Positions 1 through 8,730 are shown, counted from the first letter of the stretch. The stretch is DNA of 64,000 nt from Paraflavitalea pollutisoli (GCF_029360705.1 NZ_JARKMX010000003.1:1-64000); one strand, 5' to 3'. The notes: generated by a model from the sequence alone, not told the origin. Numbers and translations: made by a program.

Positions 1-315
1 TTGAACCGTGGTTGGGTACAGTACTTCAGACTGAACGAGGCAAAGAGCGTATATGTCGAACTTGATAAGTGGGTTCGCTGCCGCCTTCGACAAAGCTACT
101 GGAAACAATGGAAGCTGCCGTCGACCCGGGTGAAAAAGCTCGTCAGTTTGGGGACGCCCGACTGGCAGGCTTATCAATGGGGCAATAGTCGTAAAGGCTA
201 TTGGCGGCTGAGTCACAGTCCTATCCTGAAACGGGCACTGAACAGCTCTTTACTCAAAAGAGAAGGGTACCTATCCCTTACGGAATTAAGTACCCTTCCA
301 ACGTTTTTACTCTGA
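1..315 (+). CDS. Group II intron reverse transcriptase/maturase, C-terminal fragment
   Basis: The reading frame is open at the left edge, so only the last 104 residues of a longer intron-encoded protein are present and the first codon here is not a real start. The segment around residues 22-38 (LDKWVRCRLRQSYWKQWK) is the typical group II maturase-specific (GIIM/domain X) motif, which binds the intron RNA during splicing. The reverse transcriptase domain would lie to the left of the window. The stop codon at 313-315 is followed directly by a folded RNA tail that matches intron domains V and VI, as expected for an ORF located in domain IV. The presence of the maturase domain is seen directly; activity cannot be judged from a fragment. 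Confidence 0.85.
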   Translation: MNRGWVQYFRLNEAKSVYVELDKWVRCRLRQSYWKQWKLPSTRVKKLVSLGTPDWQAYQWGNSRKGYWRLSHSPILKRALNSSLLKREGYLSLTELSTLPTFLL

Positions 316-390
316 TGTGCCGCCGTATACGGGTCCGTACGTACGGTGGCTGGAGGGGACGGCGCGGCAGAAACCGCGCCTCCTACTCAC
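316..390 (+). ncRNA. Group II intron 3' end: domains V and VI
   Basis: Bases 319-327 pair with 342-350 to form a nine-pair stem containing one G-U pair, with an inner hairpin at about 329-338. This is the shape of domain V, the catalytic hairpin. Bases 361-367 (GGCGCGG) pair with 374-380, and 352-355 with 380-383. This gives a domain VI hairpin with an unpaired A near 385, suitable as the lariat branch point. The 3' splice site should lie at about 388-392. The folding was worked out by eye, so the exact boundary is uncertain. Confidence 0.75.
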
Positions 391-1253
391 TTGCAGGGTT
401 GTGCGCGTTAAATGCAGTCTTCTTCATTCATCATTGTTGCTGTCGGATGAAGCGCGCAAGACTGGTAGGGCCATTGAATGTTGTTGATACATTAAGACCC
501 ACATGATAATTATACTTTCTTGTCTTGATGAGTTGTAAACTATTCTTGAATGGTGTGTTAAGGTAATTGAACATGATAAGCAGATTGACCTGGTACGGGC
601 ATGTCGCTGCTAAATGAAGCTGGGATTGAGTTGTAGCGGTTGTTGATTTACTTATCATGTAAAAAAATACTTGCGCCTGAATGTAGTAGCGAGCAGCTAA
701 AAATGTTTTCTTTAAGTCTTGTAACTGATAAAAGGAAACGGATGATGTTATAGGCAGGTTAATTTTAATGACGCTCATAAACGAATATTAACTACCTTGG
801 GCGCTCTTTTTTAACCTTGCCTTGATCTACCAACACCTATCTGGGTTGCACTGAGATGATTCACACAACGAATGCATAAGGGTCTTCGGGCTAAATCTGA
901 ATCCTGATCCTGACTATCGCAAAGACTGACTAATATATAGAAAAGGCCATTGTTTATCATTGGTATTACCAATAAAAGAACACATGAGAATGACTGGAAC
1001 ACTTTCGCATTACTACCGTTCACTTCCCGTACTGTATTATCCACAGCATTATAACGATTGTATTATCAAGCTATCTATCAAATAGCCTGACTTAATATAC
1101 CTGTAAGGGTTCCAATCCCATACCTCCGTTCTGTATTTCCTGCAGGGCTGGATGGAATGCTATTGCCTTACAACAATTTACCCTATGTATAAGTATTGTG
1201 AAATCAAACTTTAGATACCTAAACTTTTCTTTTTAACTAAAACTGAAAAAGGC
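391..1253. other. Long region without a convincing gene, upstream of susC
   Basis: About 860 bp follow the intron. The composition is more AT-rich than the neighbouring genes. Two minus-strand open frames exist (431-778, 115 codons; 811-1044, 77 codons). Neither shows a family motif, a plausible domain or the codon use of the surrounding genes, so they are not called. The last 60 bp before 1254 are A/T-rich and probably carry the susC leader, but no clean TAnnTTTG element was found. The stretch may be a decayed exon or insertion scar next to the intron. Confidence 0.5.
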
Positions 1254-4238
1254 ATGAGAAAGATTCTCGCGTTAGCGATGGTCATGTTGCTCTTTACCGG
1301 CTCTTTGTTGGCACAAAACAAAACGCTGTCCGGTAAAGTAACCGACCAGGCAGGTGCCCCGATCCCCGGCGCATCTGTGGTCCTCAAAGGAAACAATGGT
1401 GGTACATCGACGGGTAGTGATGGTAGCTACTCAATTACAGTTCCCGAAAATGCCAGGACCTTGATTGTTTCTGCTGTAGGTTTTGCTCAGCAGGAAGTGA
1501 CCATAGGTAAAAATATCCAGCTGGATATTCAACTGACAAAAAATGATCAGGGATTGGCGGAAGTCGTAGTGGTGGCTTATGGAACACAGAATAAGCGTTC
1601 GTTGACAGGCGCTGCTACTACCATCAGTACTGAAAAACTGGCGAGAGCGCCTCGTGCCAGTATCCAGGAAAGCTTCCAGGGTAACGTGGCAGGTGTGCAG
1701 GCCGTAAACGGTTCAGGTCAGCCAGGTAGTGTACCCAATATCCGCATCCGTGGCGTAGGTTCTATTAACGCTTCAAGTGCTCCGCTGTATGTAATAGACG
1801 GAGTACCTGTCGTATCTGGCGATATCACCGGCTACAACACTAATACCATTGCTGGCCTGAGCAGCAATGATGTGGAAAGCGTGACCGTATTGAAAGATGC
1901 TGCCGCAGCTTCTTTATATGGATCGAGAGCTGCGAATGGTGTGGTATTGATCACTACCAAAACCGGTAAAGCTGGTAGAACGAAATTCAGCGCTTCTGCT
2001 CAGTATGGTATCAACAAGATCACCCTCCGCGACAGCGATCTGCCATTGTCTACACCAGAGATGCTCGAATTACTGCGTGAAGGATGGGTAAATTCTGGAA
2101 AGAACCTGGCCGATTTTCCTGCTGAGGTAAAAGCCCGTGGTGTAGATAGCACTGTTAATACGGATTGGGTAGATGCATTGACCCGCAATGGTAATTTCCA
2201 ACAATACGATCTGTCTGCTTCTGGTGGTACTGACAAGACTACCTTTTATCTCTCCGGAGGTATCTATAAATCGGAAGCGGCTGTAATTGGTTCTGATTAT
2301 ACCAGAACAACGGCCAAGCTGTCGTTGACCAATAAGGCAACAGACAGGTTGAGTTTCAATGGTTCATTGTCGCTCGGCTACCAGCAGTCAAATACCTCTT
2401 CTGATGCTGGCGCTTTTGCCAATCCTATCCGTTCATTCTATCGTCTGCAACCCTGGTTGAGGATCTATAATCCGGATGGTTCTTTTGACAACAGCTACAA
2501 CAATACGTTCAATCCCGTGCAGTTGGCGGAAAAGAATTTCCGTAAGGCTAAATCGTATTCTGCATTGGGTTCGGTAGGTGCTCAATATAAGATCTATCAG
2601 GGCTTGACCTTCGAAACCAAGGCAGGTCTGGATATGAACTATGGTATGACCAACCTGTTCTGGTCACCCGGATTTGGTGATGGTCGTAACTATGGTGGCT
2701 ATGGCTCAGCTTCCAATGCATTATACCTGAACTGGATCACCACCAACCTGTTGAAATACAAAACAACTTTTGGAGAAGATCATGAATTTGATGCCCTGGT
2801 AGGGTATGAAGCGCAGAAAACAACGGTTAACAGCAGCAGCAATGCAGCCTCTAACTTCCTGCCCAACACCAATACGCTGGCCAATGCCGCCAAACCTGAG
2901 TCGTCCTCTTCTTCTATTACCGAAAACAGCATTGCTTCCGTACTGGCCAACGTTGGATACAACTATAAGCGGAAATATTACCTGACCGGTACATTCCGTC
3001 GCGATGGTTCTTCCAGGTTTGGATTCAACAAACGATATGGCAATTTCTGGTCTGTAGGCGCTTCCTGGGATATCACCAGCGAAAGTTTTATGGCCAATCT
3101 GAAAACATTGTCACAATTGAAGCTGCGCGCGAGCTACGGTCTGAATGGTAACCAGGAGATCGGAAATTTTGATTCCCGTGGTCTCTACAGCGGCAATACC
3201 GTGTATGATGGTTCCCCTGCTTACGCTCTGACGCAATACTCCAACGATAAGCTGACCTGGGAAGTCAATAAGCCGTTGAATATCGGCCTCGACTTCGGTT
3301 TCCTGAACGATCGAATCACCGGTAGCCTGGAATGGTATGAGCGTAAAACAACCGCCCTGTTGCTGACTGTTCCTATCTCTTCCATCAATGGTCTTACTGG
3401 TTACACCGATAACGTAGGTGCGATGAAGAACAGCGGTATCGAGATCAGCATCTCATCCCGCAACATCGTTAGCAGCAGTCCGGATGGTTTTAGCTGGAGC
3501 ACAGACTTCAACTTAACCACCCTGAAGAATAAGATCACTGCCTTGAACAGCCCCAGCCGGGGTACTTTCAACCGCGAAGTTGGCCTGGATTTCTACCAGT
3601 ACTACCTGATCGACTATGCAGGGGTGAATGCTGCCAATGGTGAGGCGATGTGGTATACCGATAGCGCCAGGACTAAAACAACGAATGTATTCAGTCAGGG
3701 CCTTCGCGCTAACCAGGGTTCAGCCTTGCCTGATTTCTTCGGTGGTCTTACCAACACCGTCTCTATGAAAGGATTTACCTTGAGCTTCCAGTTGTACTAC
3801 AACTTTGGTAATAAGATCTACGACGGTTGGGGATCTTTCCTCAACTCGGACGGTTCTTCAGGCTTCAGTGCAACCGGAAAGATCAATCGTTACACCTACG
3901 AGAATCGTTGGAAGAAAGCAGGCGACGTGACTGATGTTCCCCGGGTTACCTACCTCGGCTCACAGACGGGTCTTTCTTCGCAGAACTCTTCCCGCTTCCT
4001 GTATGACGGTGATTATGTTCGCTTGAGGGATGTTACGCTGTCTTACAACCTGCCCAGATCAGTGACCAGCCGTCTGAAACTGGCCAACGCAAGGTTCTAT
4101 GTTCGCGCCAACAACCTGTTTACCTGGGTGAAAGACAAACGCCTTTCTTACGATCCTGAAGTACCTGTCACAGGTGATCTCGATCAGCGTCCTCCTGTTT
4201 TCAGAACAATCGTGGGCGGTATTGACATTTCTTTCTAA
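1254..4238 (+). CDS. SusC/RagA-family TonB-linked outer membrane receptor
   Basis: A TonB-dependent channel that, with its SusD partner, imports oligosaccharides, peptides or other large nutrients across the outer membrane. Residues 1-20 are a signal peptide ending at LLA|Q. A carboxypeptidase-regulatory-like beta-sandwich follows at about 23-105. Next are a TonB-box-like stretch (LAEVVVVAYGTQNKRSLTGA) and the plug domain (about 120-240, with IRIRGVGSIN, LYVIDGVPV and SLYGSRAANGVVLITTKTGK). The remainder is a 22-strand barrel ending in aromatic GGIDISF. The length of 994 aa is normal for the family. The stop is 17 bp from the SusD start. No sigma/anti-sigma pair, glycoside hydrolase or peptidase is adjacent, so the substrate cannot be named. 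Confidence 0.97.
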   Translation: MRKILALAMVMLLFTGSLLAQNKTLSGKVTDQAGAPIPGASVVLKGNNGGTSTGSDGSYSITVPENARTLIVSAVGFAQQEVTIGKNIQLDIQLTKNDQGLAEVVVVAYGTQNKRSLTGAATTISTEKLARAPRASIQESFQGNVAGVQAVNGSGQPGSVPNIRIRGVGSINASSAPLYVIDGVPVVSGDITGYNTNTIAGLSSNDVESVTVLKDAAAASLYGSRAANGVVLITTKTGKAGRTKFSASAQYGINKITLRDSDLPLSTPEMLELLREGWVNSGKNLADFPAEVKARGVDSTVNTDWVDALTRNGNFQQYDLSASGGTDKTTFYLSGGIYKSEAAVIGSDYTRTTAKLSLTNKATDRLSFNGSLSLGYQQSNTSSDAGAFANPIRSFYRLQPWLRIYNPDGSFDNSYNNTFNPVQLAEKNFRKAKSYSALGSVGAQYKIYQGLTFETKAGLDMNYGMTNLFWSPGFGDGRNYGGYGSASNALYLNWITTNLLKYKTTFGEDHEFDALVGYEAQKTTVNSSSNAASNFLPNTNTLANAAKPESSSSSITENSIASVLANVGYNYKRKYYLTGTFRRDGSSRFGFNKRYGNFWSVGASWDITSESFMANLKTLSQLKLRASYGLNGNQEIGNFDSRGLYSGNTVYDGSPAYALTQYSNDKLTWEVNKPLNIGLDFGFLNDRITGSLEWYERKTTALLLTVPISSINGLTGYTDNVGAMKNSGIEISISSRNIVSSSPDGFSWSTDFNLTTLKNKITALNSPSRGTFNREVGLDFYQYYLIDYAGVNAANGEAMWYTDSARTKTTNVFSQGLRANQGSALPDFFGGLTNTVSMKGFTLSFQLYYNFGNKIYDGWGSFLNSDGSSGFSATGKINRYTYENRWKKAGDVTDVPRVTYLGSQTGLSSQNSSRFLYDGDYVRLRDVTLSYNLPRSVTSRLKLANARFYVRANNLFTWVKDKRLSYDPEVPVTGDLDQRPPVFRTIVGGIDISF

Positions 4239-4255
4239 ATTTTTAAGTGTTAAAT

Positions 4256-5716
4256 ATGAAACGCGTAAAATATTCAATATATATACTTGCAGCGATAGTC
4301 CTGGCGGGAACTGCCTGCAAAAAGAGTTTCCTGGAGATAGATCCGCAACAGAATACAGATGTGGCGCAAACGGTAACCGATGTGCCTAGTACCCGGGCGG
4401 CAGTAAATGGTATCTATGCCCTGTTGCAAAGCGCCAATTCGTACGGCCGTACAGCCTCCCTGATTCCAGATCTGATGTCCGATAACCTGCAGATCAGTGT
4501 CATCAATGCAAACCGTTATCAGCCGCAGGATCAATATGCGATGGCTGCCAATGACGGTATGGCTACCAATCTTTGGAACAACCTGTACCAGGTAGTTGCC
4601 AACGCCAACCTTGTCATTGAGAAGGGAGAGCCTTTGGAGGTGCCTGTGGCCGACACGGCAGAAAAAAGAAAGCTGGTTGGCCAGGCGTATGCACTGCGTG
4701 CTTTTGGTTATTTCAGCCTGGTTCGCTTCTTTGCGCAGCCTTACAACTTTTCGGCTGGTGCTACACACCTCGGTGTTCCTATCACCTTGAAAACGGCAAC
4801 CGATAAGTCGGGTGTTGTTGCCCTGGGCCGTAATAGCGTAAAGGAGAATTATGATCAGATCATCAAGGATCTCGACAGTGCGGTAAGTAAACTCAATACT
4901 GATACTGCCGCGACTTCTACCTCGTCCAAAACAAGGTTCAATTATTTTGGTGGTCTGGCTTTGTTGTCTCGTGTGTATCTCTACAAGGAAGATTACGCCA
5001 AGGCTATTGATGCGGCTAATAAAGTGATCGATCGTAAGAAATATACCTTGTTGCCTGGTGCCACGCTGGTGGCGGATTTCAGAAAGCAGAGCAATGCTGA
5101 GACCATTTTTGAAGTTGCTTTCACTGCCACCGATAACAATAGCACCGATGCGTTGGGTTATTTCTATGCGCAAGGTGGTTACGGCGATGCGATTGCCACA
5201 GATACGATGTACAAGATCTATACCGCAGCCGATGCGCGTCGTGGCTTTATAACTAGAAGCAGGCGCACCGGAACCGGAGGAGAGAATCCTGCCAACATCG
5301 TGAATAAGTACAATAACATTACGACTTACGAAGAGAACCTGAAGGTGCTTCGACTGGCGGAGGTCTACCTGAACAGGGCTGAAGCGTATGCGTATAGCAA
5401 CCAGGATAACCTGGCCCGGGCCGATCTCAATGTAATCACCACCCGTGGCGATGCAGCAGCAACCGTTCCCGGCACGCTTGCCGGTGACGACCTGAAGGCA
5501 GCCATCCTGGTGGAAAGAAGAAAAGAGTTTGCTTTTGAAGGGCACCGTCTTTTCGACCTCACCAGACGCAAGCAGACATTTACCAAAACGAGAAGGGGTA
5601 CCATTACCTTCATCGTAAATGCACCTGAGAATAAGACTATACTTCCTATACCACAGCGCGAGATGGATGCTAATCCTGCCATTAAAGGACAGCAGAATCC
5701 AGGATACGGCAACTAA
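4256..5716 (+). CDS. SusD/RagB-family nutrient-binding outer membrane lipoprotein
   Basis: Surface lipoprotein that forms the lid over the SusC channel and binds the substrate. An in-frame GTG lies upstream at 4247, but the ATG at 4256 gives a compact lipoprotein signal (KRVKYSIYILAAIVLAGTAC), with the lipobox cysteine followed by KKSFLEIDPQ. The N-terminal SusD segment (RAAVNGIYALLQSANSYGR) and the C-terminal RagB/SusD segment are both intact. The latter includes LRLAEVYLNRAEAYA, ERRKEFAFEGHRLFDL and the closing ILPIPQREMDANP. At 486 aa it is full length. It forms an operon with the preceding susC-like gene and is followed by a strong terminator. Ligand specificity is unknown. Confidence 0.96.
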   Translation: MKRVKYSIYILAAIVLAGTACKKSFLEIDPQQNTDVAQTVTDVPSTRAAVNGIYALLQSANSYGRTASLIPDLMSDNLQISVINANRYQPQDQYAMAANDGMATNLWNNLYQVVANANLVIEKGEPLEVPVADTAEKRKLVGQAYALRAFGYFSLVRFFAQPYNFSAGATHLGVPITLKTATDKSGVVALGRNSVKENYDQIIKDLDSAVSKLNTDTAATSTSSKTRFNYFGGLALLSRVYLYKEDYAKAIDAANKVIDRKKYTLLPGATLVADFRKQSNAETIFEVAFTATDNNSTDALGYFYAQGGYGDAIATDTMYKIYTAADARRGFITRSRRTGTGGENPANIVNKYNNITTYEENLKVLRLAEVYLNRAEAYAYSNQDNLARADLNVITTRGDAAATVPGTLAGDDLKAAILVERRKEFAFEGHRLFDLTRRKQTFTKTRRGTITFIVNAPENKTILPIPQREMDANPAIKGQQNPGYGN

Positions 5717-5737
5717 GTAATTCGATGGATGATATAC

Positions 5738-5770
5738 AAAAGGGTGCACCATGCGAAGTGCACCCTTTTT
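5738..5770. terminator. Bidirectional intrinsic terminator between susD and the MBL gene
   Basis: A perfect 12-bp stem, AAAAGGGTGCAC (5738-5749) pairing with GTGCACCCTTTT (5758-5769), has an 8-nt loop. The A-run on the left and T-run on the right let it end transcription from both convergent neighbours. Confidence 0.88.
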
Positions 5771-5792
5771 ATTTTGAATCAGTTTACAGTCT

Positions 5793-6551
5793 TTAATTGC
5801 CCGGATACCAATTCCTCAATCTTACTTCGATCTTCTTCCTGCCTGCATCTACCAGGTTCTTGAATTCGTTTACGTCGCTAAGACCACCCTGCCCGCGGTA
5901 GTGATACGGGTACACGATGGCTGGCTGGAAGGCCAGTACCGCATCAGCCGCTTCTTTCACATCCATGGTATAGGGCAGGTTCATACAAACGAAAGCAATA
6001 TCAATATTTTTCAGTGCCCTCATTTCCGGAATACCCTGCGTATCACCTGATATATAGAGGCGTTTACTGCCAATGGTAATTACATAACCATTTCCCCTGC
6101 CTTTGGTATGGCGGGCAGTTTCGCTTTCCGGGAGATTGTACATAGGTATAGCTTCTACCATGAGGCCACCTTGTTTGGTTTGGTCCCCGTTTTTCAGCAC
6201 AATGATATGGTCCTTGTCGAAGCCGGTTAGCTTTTCTGCTACTACCGGTGGTGCAATAATAATGGTAGAGGGTTTCTTCAGGGCGTCAATAGATTTCTGG
6301 TCATAATGATCTCCATGAATGTCGGTAATGAGAATAATATCTGCTGCAGCCATTTCCCGGAAATGATCAGCCCCGAAAGGGTCTGCGTAGATCTTTTGGG
6401 TGCCGGTTTGTACCAGCAGGCTGGCATGCTCTATAGGTTGTATACTGATCTTCCCTGTTTGTTTGTCTTCGATAATGTCCGGACTGGCCAGTTGCGCCTG
6501 CCCCTGCAACAGGCCGCAAATCAATAAGGTAGTAGTGAAAAAGGTTCTCAT
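5793..6551 (-). CDS. Secreted MBL-fold metal-dependent hydrolase, UlaG-like
   Basis: A metallo-beta-lactamase-fold protein of 252 aa. Residues 1-19 are a signal peptide (ending GQA|Q), so the enzyme acts in the periplasm or outside the cell. The metal motif is TDIHGDHYD at 76-84. The usual first histidine of THxHxDH is Asp77, while His79, Asp81 and His82 are kept. Further ligand motifs are ISGDTQG (about 168-175) and YPYHYRG near the C-terminus. Family members cleave lactones, phosphodiesters or lipids, so no substrate is claimed. The gene stands alone, diverging from the DUF2024 operon and converging on susD. Confidence 0.85.
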   Translation of the reverse strand: MRTFFTTTLLICGLLQGQAQLASPDIIEDKQTGKISIQPIEHASLLVQTGTQKIYADPFGADHFREMAAADIILITDIHGDHYDQKSIDALKKPSTIIIAPPVVAEKLTGFDKDHIIVLKNGDQTKQGGLMVEAIPMYNLPESETARHTKGRGNGYVITIGSKRLYISGDTQGIPEMRALKNIDIAFVCMNLPYTMDVKEAADAVLAFQPAIVYPYHYRGQGGLSDVNEFKNLVDAGRKKIEVRLRNWYPGN

Positions 6552-6660
6552 ACAATGGTTTTATGCGATAAATGTAGCGAATCTCCCGAAAAGCAGGGGG
6601 AAGGGATGTGGCTGACCGGAAATCGCTTTAGTAATAAATTAACGGCAGGAGGTTTTTAAG

Positions 6661-6706
6661 TGTTAGGAATCCTAACTATATTTGTATTGTCAAATCATTC
6701 CTAACA
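6661..6706 (+). promoter_or_regulatory. Promoter inside a palindromic operator, DUF2024-MarR operon
   Basis: A perfect Bacteroidetes -7 element, TATATTTG, lies at 6677-6684. It is flanked by TGTTAGGAAT (6661-6670) and its exact reverse complement ATTCCTAACA (6697-6706). The left side also forms a complete short dyad, TTAGGA-A-TCCTAA (6663-6675). This arrangement is what a dimeric winged-helix repressor would bind to block RNA polymerase, and the third gene of the operon encodes a MarR-type regulator. The repeats are seen directly; the link to that regulator is inferred. Confidence 0.75.
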
Positions 6707-6714
6707 TTTAATAG

Positions 6715-6987
6715 ATGTATATGAAAGTCTCCGTGTACGACACGTATGTCACCAAAAAGAATGGAAAGATCATGCATTTTGATATCCTGGTGCCACATCA
6801 GCTGACCGATGAAGACAAGATCCACCAGTATGGACAGTCTTATTTGCAAACCAAGGATCAGGCAGGGCAGCCGCTGTCTACCAAAGAATGCAGGTTCTGC
6901 CACATCGAAGAGGCAAGCCCGGAAGTAGTGGAAGACATCAGTCGTCAGGGCTATTCGATCATCGAAATGCAGGGCTGTTACAATTAA
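6715..6987 (+). CDS. DUF2024 family small protein
   Basis: A 90-residue protein matching the DUF2024 family by pattern: MKVSVYDTYV at the start, KIMHFDILVP, and CRFCHIEEA near residue 59. The function of the family is unknown. A CxxC pair (Cys59, Cys62) followed by His63 could bind a metal or respond to redox state, and Cys88 is a third cysteine near the end. ATG codons at 6715 and 6721 are both possible starts; the second gives MKVSVYDTYV, the usual family beginning. It is the first gene of a three-gene operon behind the dyad promoter, 14 bp ahead of the next gene. Confidence 0.85.
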   Translation: MYMKVSVYDTYVTKKNGKIMHFDILVPHQLTDEDKIHQYGQSYLQTKDQAGQPLSTKECRFCHIEEASPEVVEDISRQGYSIIEMQGCYN

Positions 6988-7001
6988 CCTAACTTTATAG
7001 C

Positions 7002-7256
7002 ATGAACAACGATACCAGAGAAACTTTACCGGCCAATGGTAGCTTCTATGAGCTGGTAATGACACGCTTTCATCAGAAACAGAAAGCCGCGCTCCTGTAT
7101 GAGGATGGTGGTGTGACGCGTGCCAACGGTTTTATTACAGCCGTTTTAGAACGGGATGGCAAGCAGTGGCTGCGGCTCGATGACAAGCTGGAAATTGCGG
7201 TCGACAGGTTGTATGCTGTAAACGGTACTTTTTCCTCAGATTATTCAGAATGCTAA
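7002..7256 (+). CDS. Small hypothetical protein, possible LSm/Rof-like beta-barrel
   Basis: An 84-residue protein between DUF2024 and the MarR regulator. The core (KAALLYEDGGVTRANGFITA, then RLDDKLEIAVDRLYAVNG) alternates short strands and turns, as in small SH3/LSm-type barrels such as Rho-binding antiterminator Rof. That resemblance is only by pattern and is weak. Its stop codon (TAA, 7254-7256) directly abuts the ATG of the regulator gene, so the two are translationally coupled. Expression together with a regulator suggests a shared stress or sensing role, but no activity can be assigned. Confidence 0.7.
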   Translation: MNNDTRETLPANGSFYELVMTRFHQKQKAALLYEDGGVTRANGFITAVLERDGKQWLRLDDKLEIAVDRLYAVNGTFSSDYSEC

Positions 7257-7874
7257 ATGAACACAACGGATACCATACCATTTAACCCGGATGATCAGAA
7301 CAATTCTAATACGGCAATGATCATTGCCGCTTTGGAACGCATTGGCGAATCGTTCAGGGTGATGTTGTGGGAGCAGGCGAAGGAACATGGATTAAGCCCG
7401 ATTCAGGTGCAATCGATCCTATTTCTGCATACGCACGATGAATCGAAAGCAACGGTTACTTATTTGTCCAAAGAGTTCAATGTAACCAAGGCTACCATGA
7501 GCGATGTGGTGAAAGTGTTGTCGGAAAAAAAGCTATTGGTAAAGAAGGATAACCCTGCCGACACCAGGGCGCAGGTGCTAAAATTGACGGCATTGGGGAA
7601 GAAGATGGCGAGCGCAACCGGTGGGTTTGCCAATAATTACCTGCGTTACCTGGAACCGCTGAGTGATCGGCAAAAAACGAGCCTCAAGACCGTGTTGCTG
7701 GACATGATCTATAACCTGTACAAAGATGGCATCATTACCATGCAACGCATGTGCTTCACCTGTGTTCATTATGCAACTGCCAACAATAAGCCTTTTTGTA
7801 ATCTCTTACAGATAACCCTGACGCCAGACCATCTACGATTGGATTGTCCCGAACATGTACAACAAGTAGGGTAG
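7257..7874 (+). CDS. MarR-family regulator with a C-terminal four-cysteine motif
   Basis: A winged-helix DNA-binding protein of 205 aa. The helix-turn-helix lies at about 66-95 (TVTYLSKEFNVTKATMSDVVKVLSEKKL), followed by the wing containing KKDNPADTRAQVLKLT, where the Asp-x-Arg pair is typical of MarR proteins. After the usual dimerisation helices an extra tail of about 40 residues carries Cys166, Cys169, Cys181 and Cys197, with His171 and His200 nearby. This is a likely metal or iron-sulfur site, though that is inferred. Ordinary MarR proteins are 140-170 aa and lack such a tail. It is the last gene of the operon and probably regulates it through the dyads at 6661-6706. Confidence 0.88.
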   Translation: MNTTDTIPFNPDDQNNSNTAMIIAALERIGESFRVMLWEQAKEHGLSPIQVQSILFLHTHDESKATVTYLSKEFNVTKATMSDVVKVLSEKKLLVKKDNPADTRAQVLKLTALGKKMASATGGFANNYLRYLEPLSDRQKTSLKTVLLDMIYNLYKDGIITMQRMCFTCVHYATANNKPFCNLLQITLTPDHLRLDCPEHVQQVG

Positions 7875-7986
7875 TAGTGAATACTACTTTACTGATTGGA
7901 TGTTGCATCGGTAGGTTTTACCGCCGGCAGAAAGGGCTATATACTAGCAGGAGGTTTCTATTGCTAACCCGAATCACTTAATTGCC

Positions 7987-8730
7987 ATGAACGATAATGC
8001 AGACCAGTTGATCATTGAACAAAACATTTCTCTGATCAGGCAGCGAATAATGGCGGCCTGCCGCAAAGCAGGCAGGGATAGCGCAGACGTGCAACTATTA
8101 TTGGCCACCAAAACGGTTCCGGCTGAAAGGATCCAGCTTGCCCTTGCAGTGGGAGAAACGTTGACGGGTGAGAACAAAGTGCAGGAGTTGAAAGAGAAGG
8201 CCGGCGTGCTGGACAGCCTGCCGGTCGAGCGGCATTTTATTGGCCATTTGCAGACGAATAAGATCAAAGAGGTGTTAAAATATGTGAACTGTATACAATC
8301 TATCGACCGGATGGAACTGGCGGAGAAGCTGGATGCGCGGTTGCAGTTTGAACAAAAGACCCTGGATATATTTGTACAGGTCAATACTTCTTTTGAGGAG
8401 AGTAAATTTGGAGCGCATCCCGATCAGGCCTTGTCGCTGATAGAGCAGCTGGGGACTTTAAAAACACTACGGATAAGAGGTTTGATGACGATCGGCTTGT
8501 TTGATGCAGACCCGGAGAAGGTACGCCCCTCGTTCAGGCTATTGCGGGAGATCAGGGATGCAGCCATAAGCGGTGGTTTGTTATCGTCAGCGCAGAATGG
8601 CTTGAGCATGGGCATGAGCGGTGATCTGGAAACAGCCATCGAGGAAGGGTCAACAATTGTTCGGGTAGGAACCGCTGTGTTTGGCAAGCGGCAATATCCG
8701 GACAGCTATTATTGGAATGAAAACAAATAA
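7987..8730 (+). CDS. yggS: PLP-binding homeostasis protein, YggS/PLPBP family
   Basis: A cytosolic protein that binds pyridoxal 5'-phosphate on a lysine and keeps vitamin B6 pools balanced; it has no known catalytic reaction. Lys42 in LLLATKTVP is the expected Schiff-base residue. Other family marks are GENKVQEL, HFIGHLQTNK, the substrate-loop-like NTSFEESKFG, and the phosphate-binding end LSMGMSGDLETAIEEGSTIVRVGTAVFG (split across the last 50 residues). At 247 aa it is slightly longer than E. coli YggS. The next gene begins 2 bp after its stop, so the two are probably cotranscribed. Confidence 0.95.
   Translation: MNDNADQLIIEQNISLIRQRIMAACRKAGRDSADVQLLLATKTVPAERIQLALAVGETLTGENKVQELKEKAGVLDSLPVERHFIGHLQTNKIKEVLKYVNCIQSIDRMELAEKLDARLQFEQKTLDIFVQVNTSFEESKFGAHPDQALSLIEQLGTLKTLRIRGLMTIGLFDADPEKVRPSFRLLREIRDAAISGGLLSSAQNGLSMGMSGDLETAIEEGSTIVRVGTAVFGKRQYPDSYYWNENK

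Noticed and set aside
431-778. A 115-codon minus-strand frame near the intron
   Set aside because: No family resemblance and composition unlike neighbouring genes; an A/T-rich start region alone is not enough.
811-1044. A 77-codon minus-strand frame upstream of susC
   Set aside because: No recognisable sequence content; treated as chance.
4274-5752. A 492-codon minus-strand open frame opposite the susD-like gene
   Set aside because: It lies fully opposite a well-supported SusD protein, has no family motif, and is rich in Ile/Arg/Gly/Cys patterns typical of antisense frames.
7869-7893. Short AGTAGT/ACTACT hairpin after the MarR gene as a terminator
   Set aside because: The stem is only six A/T-rich pairs with a weak T-run; too poor to call.
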